The notes beneath the pieces were generated by a model that saw nothing but the letters and a program-made list of their open reading frames with translations, ran no database searches and was not told the origin of the DNA. A stretch of 64,000 nt of DNA, taken from NCBI RefSeq assembly GCF_900177425.1, contig NZ_LT840184.1, positions 2,566,010-2,630,009 of the forward strand. Direction: 5' to 3'. Numbering within the stretch: position 1 is the stretch's first letter; every line of letters begins with the position of its first letter. The DNA is from Paenibacillus uliginis N3/975 (GTDB taxonomy: Bacteria; Bacillota; Bacilli; Paenibacillales; Paenibacillaceae). Made by a program: the position numbers and the translations under genes. Positions 23,211 to 31,321 of this stretch are shown here, one piece after another.

Positions 23211-23570
23211 AGCGACCGTCCATTTGTATCACGAGAAAATGATGAGTTACATCAGAATATTCAAAGCATATATCAAAAATATAGACCTTCCAGTGCCAAA
23301 ATTGTGGAGCATGATACTGAAAGATATAATTATCGAAAGAAAACAATTCAGGCATATGGATTTAGAGAAATTGTGTTCAAGTTATATCATTTAACAAGAA
23401 CATTTTCTTCGACTGACTATATTGCCTTATTAAATACATATTCAGACCATAGAACAATGCCATCAAGTACAAGAGTATTATTTGAAAACGAGATTAGAGA
23501 AGCGATTTTACGTTTTGGTGATGTGTTATATATTTATGATACTATCGATTTGTATTTAGCAAGAAAATGA
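23211..23570 (+). pseudogene. C-terminal fragment of a SAM-dependent methyltransferase (cassette 10)
   Basis: One frame entering from the truncated attC-like site encodes HDTERYNYRKKTIQAYGF, FKLYHLTRTFSSTDYIAL, NTYSDHRTMPSSTRVLF and ends YDTIDLYLARK. These are C-terminal motifs of small class I methyltransferases of the type-11 group. The SAM-binding N-terminal half (about 130 residues) is missing, so it is a remnant. Confidence 0.6.
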
Positions 23571-23670
23571 TTTGTTCTCGTTGCATTAACGGGAAATGTT
23601 TGTTGAGTTGGGGCCGATCCATTAGATAAGATTATTAAATGCATTAATCATTTCTTGTGGAGGATTTATG

Positions 23671-24078
23671 ATGAATAAAATGATCGAGTACGGTTTTTTA
23701 TGCACAAGTAAGGATGAAAAGGCACTGATGAATGCTCTTTATAAATTTTTGGAACCACTTAATAGAACCTTCTCAAAAAGCAATAATAAAGGTATGTTAA
23801 ATGCAAGACTTCCATTTATTTATAAATATTTTTATTGGAATTTAAATAAAGAAAAGCAAGTATATGTAGAAATATACCCAAATACAGATTTAGAAGGGAA
23901 ATGTAAGTTTCCTAATGAAAATGTAGGGTGGGTATTGTTTGCAAATCTAAAAGATGTAGCACCACCATATCATGTACCTATCGAAGAACAAGAAAAATAT
24001 CTTAATGACTTACTAAGCTCATCCAATTTTGATTTTGTAAAACTATATGAGTATAGCGATGACGAAGAAAGAATATAG
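23671..24078 (+). CDS. Hypothetical protein (cassette 11)
   Basis: 135 residues from ATG 23671 (ATG 23668 is also possible; GGAGG lies 7 bases before 23671). Mixed alpha/beta, aromatic-rich, no signal or membrane segment; contains LPFIYKYFYWNLNKEKQVYVEIYP. No family recognised. It is the last gene of the array. No attC-like site could be found after it before the minus-strand hydrolase gene. Confidence 0.6.
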   Translation: MNKMIEYGFLCTSKDEKALMNALYKFLEPLNRTFSKSNNKGMLNARLPFIYKYFYWNLNKEKQVYVEIYPNTDLEGKCKFPNENVGWVLFANLKDVAPPYHVPIEEQEKYLNDLLSSSNFDFVKLYEYSDDEERI

Positions 24079-24125
24079 TGAAAAACAGTGATGAAGTGTA
24101 GCATCAATTTATAATTCAGTAAAAA

Positions 24126-24935
24126 TCAAGCGTTTATAAAATGCATCAACGCCTTGTTGAAGTCATCTGCTTGATCGATCGGCAATCCATGACCGCTGTT
24201 ATCAAAAGGATATAGCTGTGAACCTCTGATCCGCTGCTGAGTAATTTGGGCGCTTTTGAATGGGATCAGTTGATCATGAACTCCATGAAATATTGCCGTA
24301 GGGACATGAATTTGACTTAAGTCCTTGGTTACATCATCTTTTGCCGCTTCTTGCAATATTTTAATAAGCGCGTACGAAGCAGATTGAAACCCAAGGTGAA
24401 CAAACCAATCCAATGTAGCGGGGCCCAGATTTCGATTGAAAAACATTAAAGATACATCGTTCAGAAACTTTGGCAGATTGACGTACATTTGATTGATAAG
24501 GGCGTTAGCTTGCTCTTTCGTAACCCCGTAAGGAGAATCGGGAGTTTTAACAAAGGAAGGAGTAACAGCATCGACTAATGCCAATTTTGTAATATGACAT
24601 CCACCATAACGGGACATGTAGCGAATGGAGATGGCTCCGCCTACAGAAAAACCAACTAGAGCGGTATTTTCCAACTGTAGAGTTTCTAAAACGATATAAA
24701 GATCATCCGCCAAACGATCATACGAATAGCTTCCCCAAGGCTTCGAGGATTGTCCATTACCGCGAATATCCATACTAATACAACGGAAACCATATTCCGG
24801 CAATATGTTGTATTGATATTCAAACATTTTATGATTTAAAGGCCAGCCATGAACGAAAAAAACAGGTCTGCTTCCGGGGCCCGGGTTAATATCCTGCACG
24901 AAGATACGCACATCTTTTTCGACTTCAATATACAT
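24126..24935 (-). CDS. Alpha/beta hydrolase, non-heme haloperoxidase-like
   Basis: 269 residues with oxyanion motif HGWPLNHKMFEYQ, strand motif DIRGNGQS, nucleophile elbow GFSVGG (Ser about 98), an acid in GVHDQLIP and catalytic His in NSGHGLP. This is the arrangement of cofactor-free haloperoxidase/esterase-type hydrolases. Substrate unknown. It lies on the opposite strand at the downstream edge of the cassette array and may be a normal chromosomal gene. Confidence 0.85.
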   Translation of the reverse strand: MYIEVEKDVRIFVQDINPGPGSRPVFFVHGWPLNHKMFEYQYNILPEYGFRCISMDIRGNGQSSKPWGSYSYDRLADDLYIVLETLQLENTALVGFSVGGAISIRYMSRYGGCHITKLALVDAVTPSFVKTPDSPYGVTKEQANALINQMYVNLPKFLNDVSLMFFNRNLGPATLDWFVHLGFQSASYALIKILQEAAKDDVTKDLSQIHVPTAIFHGVHDQLIPFKSAQITQQRIRGSQLYPFDNSGHGLPIDQADDFNKALMHFINA

Positions 24936-25080
24936 GATCTAACCTCCACACAATTTGTTTGGTACTTCAAGTTATGACTGTTGGCAGATGGATATGTGTG
25001 CAACACCTATCACCAACTCGGCCAAATCATGCCTGAAGTTTATGACTCAATCAATCTGTAAAAGAAGGTGGTTTTAACAT

Positions 25081-26409
25081 TTGTCGGATATCACTACTGT
25101 TGAAGTGAAATTAAAAAGTCGAAAAGATTCGCTACAAAAATACATTGATTCGCCTGAAAAACAACGCCAGCTGTATCAAAAGACTTTGATTATCGTTGTC
25201 CTTTCTCAAATCTTTGGCGGAGCTGGACTTGCAGCAGGCGTAACCGTCGGCGCGCTCCTTGCTCAGGAAATGTTGGGTACGAACAGCTATGCGGGGATTC
25301 CTGCGGCTCTTATCACGCTAGGTTCTGCCGTGGCAGCGCTTCTAGTAGGACGACTTTCTCAACGTTTTGGCCGTCGAGCAGGACTAACAACAGGCTTTTT
25401 CGCTGGTGGCATTGGTGCAATCGGAGTCGTGATCTCGGCAGTCGCTAACAGTCTTCCGCTGCTGTTTGTTTCGCTGCTGATCTATGGTGCTGGTACGGCT
25501 ACAAACTTACAAGCACGTTATGCTGGTACCGATTTGGCTAAATCCACACAACGAGCAAGAGCGATCAGCATTGCGATGGTATCTACTACTTTTGGTGCTG
25601 TTGCGGGTCCAAATTTAGTAGATGTCATGGGTCGATTCGCTTCGTCATTTGGTATTCCTACATTGGCGGGTCCGTTCATACTAGCGGCAGCAGCTTACAT
25701 TTTAGCTGGTCTAGTGCTTTTGGCATTGCTTTACCCAGATCCATTTGTCGTTTCTAAAGCCATAGCTGAAGCACAGAAAGCAAGCCAGAACAACGTTACA
25801 GAAACAAATATCAAGCCTGCGGCTTTCAATAACAGGGGAATCATTGTCGGGGCAACCGTCATGGTGTTAACTCAAATCGTCATGATCGCAATCATGACGA
25901 TGACACCTGTCCACATGAAGGATCACGGACACGGTTTACGCGAGGTAGGGTTGGTAATTGGCATTCATATCGCTGCTATGTATCTTCCTTCCCTTGTGAC
26001 CGGTATCCTTGTAGACAAGTTCGGACGAACGATTATGTCATACGCTTCAGGAATTACGCTTCTCTTAGCAGGGATTTTTGCCGCATGGGCACCGCCCGAT
26101 TCAATGGTATTGCTTATCGTCGCTCTAGCGCTACTGGGACTCGGATGGAACTTTGGATTAATTAGCGGTACAGCGCAGATCATTGATGCAACGCCGCCAG
26201 ACATTCGTGCAAAAACACAAGGAACGGTTGATGTTCTGGTTGCATTGGCAGGGGCATCTGGCGGAGCTTTGTCCGGTATGGTCGTTGCACATGCTAACTT
26301 TACGATCCTCTCCCTTGCAGGAGGTTTCAGTTCTCTGCTGCTTATCCCAGTTGTAATTTGGGCACACAGTAATCAGAGAAAAGATGAAATCATAGAAAGA
26401 CAATTATAG
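25081..26409 (+). CDS. MFS transporter
   Basis: 442 residues with a 45-residue cytoplasmic N terminus and about 12 membrane segments. Motif A-like GRLSQRFGRRAG (about 91-102) and its second copy VDKFGRTIMSY (about 314) are visible. The family is drug/metabolite antiporters; the substrate is unknown. TTG 25081 follows AGAAGGTGG. It runs divergent to the hydrolase gene. Confidence 0.78.
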   Translation: MSDITTVEVKLKSRKDSLQKYIDSPEKQRQLYQKTLIIVVLSQIFGGAGLAAGVTVGALLAQEMLGTNSYAGIPAALITLGSAVAALLVGRLSQRFGRRAGLTTGFFAGGIGAIGVVISAVANSLPLLFVSLLIYGAGTATNLQARYAGTDLAKSTQRARAISIAMVSTTFGAVAGPNLVDVMGRFASSFGIPTLAGPFILAAAAYILAGLVLLALLYPDPFVVSKAIAEAQKASQNNVTETNIKPAAFNNRGIIVGATVMVLTQIVMIAIMTMTPVHMKDHGHGLREVGLVIGIHIAAMYLPSLVTGILVDKFGRTIMSYASGITLLLAGIFAAWAPPDSMVLLIVALALLGLGWNFGLISGTAQIIDATPPDIRAKTQGTVDVLVALAGASGGALSGMVVAHANFTILSLAGGFSSLLLIPVVIWAHSNQRKDEIIERQL

Positions 26410-26486
26410 ATATGATTTTTGCATTTTATTGAAGTGGTTCTGTCAATGTTTTTAGTATATGAAGCCATAGGAGGAGTTTAAAGAAC

Positions 26487-27374
26487 ATGGAGTTAAACGA
26501 ACAAAATAAGAAAAAGTTACAGCACATCATCAGTGAGCATCAATTTGGTCATGCTGTGGAATATTTAATGGAACATACACGACAAGGTATTCGATTATCC
26601 AAACAGGGATTGGCTGACTACGGTAAAGCCTGTACCTCCCGAATTGGTGGAGATCCGGATCTTCCCCCGCATGTTGAATGGCCGCAGGATTCCGAGGGAA
26701 AGGCGATGACTTTTTTGGCTCAGCTACAATTGGGGGATTTGGCCCAGTATGATGATTCTTCATTACTTCCGGTTAGCGGGATGTTATATTTCTTTATAGG
26801 TGTGGATGAGCCGGCCTATAACATTGAGCATCGGGTTCTGTTTTTGCAAGAAGATCAAATTGTTGAAGCCCGTCGGCGCCCTTCTCCAGAATTGACTACG
26901 CTCGAAGAGGAATATACCGGTTATCACATTGAAGCAAGGGCGTCACTTGAACCTCCCAACTATGCATATGTGGATGATGAACAGGTGGAAGACGATGAGC
27001 ATGATTTCGAAGCTTATGAAGAGCTGTGCTTCCAGCTGTATGGCATGGATAGTGACGATCTGGCGGTAATGTTCGGTTATCCCGCCACCCAGCACGGAGA
27101 TTGTGAATATGAGGCCGCTTTAATGATGCTAACAGGGAAGGAATACACCTACTCTCCCGAAGAAGCAATACAGCAAATCACTGCTCATTTTGGCGGCAGC
27201 TCGGAACGGGCTGAGCAGGAGATTCGCGATACCTTGCTGCTGCTAGCCATCGATTCGGATGATGAGGTGGGCTTCTGTTGGTGGGATGCCGGAGAACTGC
27301 AATTTTATATTCGTAAAGAGGATTTGCTTGCGGGGAATTTTGCTCATACCTATTGCTCTTTATATTCCAGCTGA
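26487..27374 (+). CDS. ywqG: YwqG family protein (DUF1963)
   Basis: 295 residues, soluble and acidic. The DUF1963 features are RIGGDPDLPPHVEWP (52-66), FLAQLQLGDLA, SGMLYFFIG, the FGYPATQHGDCEYEA segment and the closing FCWWDAGELQFYI. The function of YwqG is not established; a role near peptidoglycan or polymorphic-toxin genes has been seen in other genomes but not here. AGGAGG precedes the ATG. Confidence 0.85.
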   Translation: MELNEQNKKKLQHIISEHQFGHAVEYLMEHTRQGIRLSKQGLADYGKACTSRIGGDPDLPPHVEWPQDSEGKAMTFLAQLQLGDLAQYDDSSLLPVSGMLYFFIGVDEPAYNIEHRVLFLQEDQIVEARRRPSPELTTLEEEYTGYHIEARASLEPPNYAYVDDEQVEDDEHDFEAYEELCFQLYGMDSDDLAVMFGYPATQHGDCEYEAALMMLTGKEYTYSPEEAIQQITAHFGGSSERAEQEIRDTLLLLAIDSDDEVGFCWWDAGELQFYIRKEDLLAGNFAHTYCSLYSS

Positions 27375-27450
27375 CAATCTGTCCAAAAGCTGCTGCTCTC
27401 GGCAGCAGAATTTAATGATGTCCTAACAGATAACGGGAGAAGTGGAGAGT

Positions 27451-27549
27451 ATGTTAATTACGGTTACTCCAAACGTTAAGTGGGTAGAGGGCCAAAATAC
27501 TACTGCATTTGGAAACTCAGGCTTATTGAAGGACAACATATATACATAG
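27451..27549 (+). CDS. Possible 32-residue small protein
   Basis: The ATG follows GGGAGAAGTGGAGAGT, a good ribosome binding site, and the frame ends just before a terminator. The peptide MLITVTPNVKWVEGQ... matches no family I know; it may be a gene remnant. In the rest of 27375-27878 I see the terminators listed and a very short hydrophobic frame near 27609-27706 without a proper start. Confidence 0.25.
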   Translation: MLITVTPNVKWVEGQNTTAFGNSGLLKDNIYT

Positions 27550-27551
27550 GG

Positions 27552-27576
27552 AACCGCGAATATCGCGGTTTTTTTT
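27552..27576 (+). terminator. AACCGCG-type terminator
   Basis: AACCGCG-AATAT-CGCGGTT and eight Ts. Close copies recur at 55786-55808 and 56627-56650. Confidence 0.85.
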
Positions 27577-27752
27577 GTTGTGAGGACAAGAACTTGTATT
27601 CTTTAGAATTGAGGTCATACATATAGTTTCGCTAATTTTATTAGCACTAGTCAGTATGATTTCATTACCCATTATCGTATTTCACTTGATCTTTTTGATT
27701 TTCTAAACAAGCAAATAATCCATTTCTACAATACCGATCGTTTTCAATAGAC

Positions 27753-27800
27753 ATTAAAAAAAGATGACCCCAAACGAAAACGAATTCGGAGTCATCTTCT
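27753..27800 (-). terminator. Terminator of the minus-strand kinase gene
   Basis: On the minus strand AGATGACTCCGAA pairs with TTTGGGGTCATCT across one mismatch, then seven Ts. It lies 80 bases past the stop of the gene at 27879-28775. Confidence 0.65.
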
Positions 27801-27878
27801 AATAGTTAGTTATTTTTAAAACGTCCACAATGGGGTGTACAGTTCAAGTTTTTAACGATGTTTTATTAGTACTAAACT

Positions 27879-28775
27879 TTATGTAGTCAATTGCTGATAT
27901 ATATTCTCTAAATCTTTCATTAGATCGGGTATCCAGGCTTCAGATCCTGGGATTGTCTCTGTGCCGCCATATACAAGCCATCGCAAAGTTTTTATTAGCC
28001 AACATAAACCGCCGATTTGCACTTGCCAGTTCAGATGATCGATATTTATATCAGTTACCTCTAGAAATGCTGATAGTAAATCTTCTCTTGATAGACAGTG
28101 ATCCGCTTCCTTAATTAAGCAATACAAGTCACCAAGATGAGGACTTAAATAAGCATGGGACCAATCAATCGGCATAATTCCATTGTCTTGAATCAGAAGG
28201 TTTTTTGCATGATAATCAGCATGTACTAGCGAAGTAGGGACCTTATGATATAACATCTCTAAATGTTGTGGTAATACACCCTTAACGTCTAGTAATAATC
28301 TGTTCTCTGCTAATTTATCCGATTTCAAAAGATCGCCCAACATCTGAAGAAAGTCGTCTTCTGAGACTGAATATTTTTCGATGGTCTTTCTTGAGAGCAA
28401 CCTTTCAAGGTTGACTGTTGCTTTCGTTCTTAGTCTTGCTAATTCACTCGCAGCTTCAAGAAAATACTCAGGTTCTATCTGCTGTTCCAAATCTCTTTTT
28501 CCGGCATCCTCCATGATGATAACTGCGCTGTCCTTCATTTGAATGATCTCAAAGATCTGTGGTGCCTTTAACTCCAATGGATGAACCAACTCTTTATAAA
28601 TTGTAGCTTCCCTAGCCATTTCATTTCCGCTCCACTTAATAATGCGTGTTTCATCCCGTAACAACTTTACTCTGTAAACTTCGGAAAGAGCCCATTTCCT
28701 CAAGGGTGACCATTCAGTAACCTCATTCAACAAGGGCGTCTTCGAACAATAAGCTGATATTTTTGCTGGAATCAT
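27879..28775 (-). CDS. Aminoglycoside phosphotransferase (APH/choline kinase) family protein
   Basis: 298 residues, protein-kinase-like fold. The Brenner motif appears as SLVHADYHAKNLLI (catalytic Asp), and the metal-binding motif as MPIDWSHAYLSPHLGDLY. An N-terminal lysine-bearing strand lies near IIKWSGNEMA, and VIIMEDAG is the hinge. Such enzymes phosphorylate aminoglycosides, macrolides or small metabolites; the actual substrate is not evident. Confidence 0.8.
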   Translation of the reverse strand: MIPAKISAYCSKTPLLNEVTEWSPLRKWALSEVYRVKLLRDETRIIKWSGNEMAREATIYKELVHPLELKAPQIFEIIQMKDSAVIIMEDAGKRDLEQQIEPEYFLEAASELARLRTKATVNLERLLSRKTIEKYSVSEDDFLQMLGDLLKSDKLAENRLLLDVKGVLPQHLEMLYHKVPTSLVHADYHAKNLLIQDNGIMPIDWSHAYLSPHLGDLYCLIKEADHCLSREDLLSAFLEVTDINIDHLNWQVQIGGLCWLIKTLRWLVYGGTETIPGSEAWIPDLMKDLENIYQQLTT

Positions 28776-28958
28776 ATATATTGCCTCCTCTTTTTCATTA
28801 ACAAATCATATTTTTACACAATCCGGCAAAAAAAAGTAGACTTATAATTTCGTTTTTGTTATGATGTTGAATAGGGTCTCGAAAAAATTCGGTACTCTTT
28901 TTGTTTCTAAATATACGACACATAAATGGATATAGATGTATTTATAGTAAATAATATC

Positions 28959-28987
28959 TTGACGTTTATTGTGTAAACGAATACAAT
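28959..28987 (+). promoter_or_regulatory. Strong sigma-A promoter of the ABC exporter leader
   Basis: TTGACG (28959-28964), 17-base spacer, TACAAT (28982-28987). The start would be near 28994, about 580 bases before the first ABC gene. Confidence 0.7.
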
Positions 28988-28993
28988 GAGAAC

Positions 28994-29258
28994 AAATTAT
29001 GTGAATGGGTTGGTAACGATGAAAATGTTTATGACAGGAACTATCGATTAATCGATAACTGAATAAGGTATGAACGATTAAGGTGATTCTAACAAGCGCC
29101 TAGTAAGGTTGTTTGTGTTGCCAACGTTTGTGCACTCCTGTTATGAACTTTCATCATTATTGCAATGCATACAAGAAACCTGCAAAAGTGTATTTACTTA
29201 TGCTGTTCTCTTGTTGTTATAAGCCGTAGATGGACATTTGTTCATCTACGGCTTTTTT
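28994..29258 (+). promoter_or_regulatory. Long leader ending in a strong terminator: candidate attenuator
   Basis: From the promoter the transcript passes a 10-codon frame (MKMFMTGTID, 29019-29051) whose stop lies inside the perfect palindrome TATCGATTAATCGATA (29042-29057). It ends at AGCCGTAGATG (29223-29233) paired with CATCTACGGCT (29244-29254) and Ts. Downstream lie a second leader peptide and the exporter genes. The arrangement suggests conditional read-through, as in the antibiotic-induced bmrBCD operon. A free-standing small RNA is the alternative. Confidence 0.5.
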
Positions 29259-29304
29259 GCGTACATCCAATAGTCTCTTCACATAGGAAGGAGAAGTTCA
29301 AAGA

Positions 29305-29445
29305 ATGAAAAGGAACCATTTGGAAATCATGAACGGCGTAAAGGTGATGTTATTTGTTTCACTTAAAAAATTGAAAACGAATTGTTTTAACGAGAAGTCA
29401 GAACTTGTCCCTTGTTGTAATGTTGCGTTATACGATACTTCGTAG
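29305..29445 (+). CDS. 46-residue leader peptide before the ABC exporter genes
   Basis: ATG 29305 follows GGAAGGAGAAG at ideal spacing, stronger than the site of the exporter gene itself. The product (MKRNHLEIMNGVKVMLFVS..., ending ALYDTS) has no family likeness. Bases GAAGTCAG in its 3' half (29394-29401 region) are complementary to CTGACTTC (29508-29515) after it, and TTCCGA/TCGGAA forms a hairpin between. This fits a peptide that controls the exporter by ribosome stalling, as BmrB does; the function is inferred. Confidence 0.5.
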   Translation: MKRNHLEIMNGVKVMLFVSLKKLKTNCFNEKSELVPCCNVALYDTS

Positions 29446-29575
29446 CGACTTTCCGACTGAAACATCGGAATGCCCAGGCCTTTCATCTAGAATGGTCATG
29501 ATTTACTGACTTCTGACATAGGGTCTTGGGTGGTATTGGTCTATACACACTTGTATGTATATGGGGGTGGGCACA

Positions 29576-31321
29576 GTGCCCAAAAAAGAGAAAACATCAA
29601 TGTCATGGCTGCTACGATATTTGAGCCCGGTCAAAGGGCGGCTGATGATTTTGCTCATCTTGCTGTTAACCTCGACAGGCTTGCAGCTTCTGAATCCACA
29701 GATTGTCAAACGTTTTATTGATACGGCAGCAGGTGGCGGGGTATTAGCCAGCCTGATTCAGCTCGCGGGGTTATTCCTCGTTGCTGCCGTATTAAACCAG
29801 TTGATTACGGTAGCTGTTAGTTATCTTGGAAACGACATTTCATGGCGGGCAACGAACCAGCTTCGCGGGGATCTTTTGAAGCATTGCTTGCGACTGGATA
29901 TGCGTTTTCATAATATGAAAACGCCCGGTGAGATGATCGAGCGGGTCGATGGTGATGTGACGAACATTTCGAACTTTTTCGCAATGTTTATCGTGCAGGT
30001 CATCGGAAGCTTTGTGCTGCTGGCCGGGATTTTAGGGTTTATGTTTACCGTGAATATGCCGATCGCTATCGTGATGACAGTCTTTACGCTGGTGTCGATT
30101 ATGTTCATGGTGTTCATCCGTAATCTGGGCGTCAATTCATCGAAAAACGAACGTGAAGCCAGTGCTTCCCTGTTCGGATTAATTGAAGAACGCATTGCAG
30201 GGATTGAGGATGTGCAGGCCAACGGTAATGTGCCTTATGTCATGAATCGGTTTCATCGGATGATGCGCGCCGTGTTTTTGAAAGGAAGAAAAGCTTGGAT
30301 GCTCCGGGTCATTCCGTGGAACACCACCGTCATCCTGTTTGCTCTTGCGGTTACCGCTGTACTATTACTAGGGGTTCGTTACTACTTGATTGGTGAGATT
30401 AGCCTCGGAACGCTGTTCCTCATTTATCAATATACACAGATGTTGAACGACCCGATTGAGATGCTAGGCGACCAGGTGCAGGAGTTTCAAAAAGCGAAAT
30501 CCGGCATGCTTCGTTCTAGAGAATTGCTCTCGAATCGCAGCGAGATCATGGACGGGGAGCAGGATCATCTTCATGAGGGAGCGCTGGGTCTGGAATTTGA
30601 GGGAGTCAACTTCAGTTATAACGAAGAGAAGCCAGTGCTAAAAGACATTAATTTTACAGTTAAGCCAGGGGAACGTCTTGGCATTATTGGACGCACCGGC
30701 AGCGGGAAGTCGAGTCTCAGCCGTGTCTTACTTCGTTTGTACAATATCGACAGTGGGGTTATTCGTGTCGGTGGTACGGATATTACGAAGTTGAAGCTTC
30801 CGGCACTGTATCGCCGGGTCGGTATGGTTACCCAGGATGTTCAGCTGTTCGATGGCTCACTGCGTGACAATCTGACACTGTTTGATAGCCATGTATCGGA
30901 TGCGTTCATTTTGGAAACAACGGAGCGACTGGGACTACGTCAGTGGATTGATGCGCAGCCGGAAGGACTGGATACCCATCTGACGACAGGCGGGTCCTCC
31001 CTGTCTGCAGGGGAAGCGCAGCTGTTTGCGTTAACCCGGGTATTTTTGACACAGCCGAGTTTGGTGATTCTGGATGAGCCTTCTTCACGCCTTGATGCTG
31101 CAACGGAAACGATGCTGCAGGTGGCGGTGGATCAGCTGATGAGTCAATGTACAGGGATCATTATTGCTCATCGTCTGGCAACGCTGGAGCAGGTGGATAA
31201 AATTATGGTGCTGGGTGATGGCCGAATATTGGAATTCGGAGCACGGGAAGCACTGGCGCAAGATCCGGATTCGCATTATGCCAGGCTGCTGATTACAGGC
31301 AGAGAGGAGGAATTGGCATGA
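29576..31321 (+). CDS. ABC multidrug exporter half, subunit 1 of a heterodimer
   Basis: About 581 residues: six-helix membrane domain, then an ATPase with Walker A GRTGSGKSS (about 372), Walker B LVILDEPSS (about 495) with the catalytic glutamate, and a degenerate signature LSAGEA (about 476) in place of LSGGQ. GTG 29576 fits GGGGGTGGG better than the earlier ATG 29555. It overlaps the next gene by 4 bases (ATGA), so the subunits are made together. Relatives are BmrC/BmrD and LmrC/LmrD-type drug pumps. Confidence 0.88.
   Translation: MPKKEKTSMSWLLRYLSPVKGRLMILLILLLTSTGLQLLNPQIVKRFIDTAAGGGVLASLIQLAGLFLVAAVLNQLITVAVSYLGNDISWRATNQLRGDLLKHCLRLDMRFHNMKTPGEMIERVDGDVTNISNFFAMFIVQVIGSFVLLAGILGFMFTVNMPIAIVMTVFTLVSIMFMVFIRNLGVNSSKNEREASASLFGLIEERIAGIEDVQANGNVPYVMNRFHRMMRAVFLKGRKAWMLRVIPWNTTVILFALAVTAVLLLGVRYYLIGEISLGTLFLIYQYTQMLNDPIEMLGDQVQEFQKAKSGMLRSRELLSNRSEIMDGEQDHLHEGALGLEFEGVNFSYNEEKPVLKDINFTVKPGERLGIIGRTGSGKSSLSRVLLRLYNIDSGVIRVGGTDITKLKLPALYRRVGMVTQDVQLFDGSLRDNLTLFDSHVSDAFILETTERLGLRQWIDAQPEGLDTHLTTGGSSLSAGEAQLFALTRVFLTQPSLVILDEPSSRLDAATETMLQVAVDQLMSQCTGIIIAHRLATLEQVDKIMVLGDGRILEFGAREALAQDPDSHYARLLITGREEELA

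Larger units (their letters stand above)
16930..24078 (+). mobile_element. Integron-like gene cassette array without a visible integrase
   Basis: Eleven single-gene units, all on the plus strand and mostly AT-rich, alternate with about 140-160 bp GC-richer imperfect palindromes bounded by TAAC and GTTA. Genes start 40-140 bases after a GTTA box and stop 25-120 bases before the next TAAC box. The palindromes share ends and folding rather than sequence. Cargo is typical of integron cassettes: acetyltransferases, NUDIX hydrolases, a kinase, a VOC protein and unknowns. No tyrosine recombinase or attI is in the window. Alternative: a family of large palindromic MITE-like repeats inserted between genes. 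The uniform gene orientation and arm covariation argue for cassettes. Confidence 0.65.

Noticed and set aside
23119..23394. Frames on both strands across the truncated site 9
   Set aside because: They read the palindromic repeat and the methyltransferase fragment in wrong frames.
16930..24078. Transposase or site-specific recombinase gene within the array
   Set aside because: All frames were examined by eye; none shows the R...HxxR...Y pattern of tyrosine recombinases or a DDE/serine recombinase motif.
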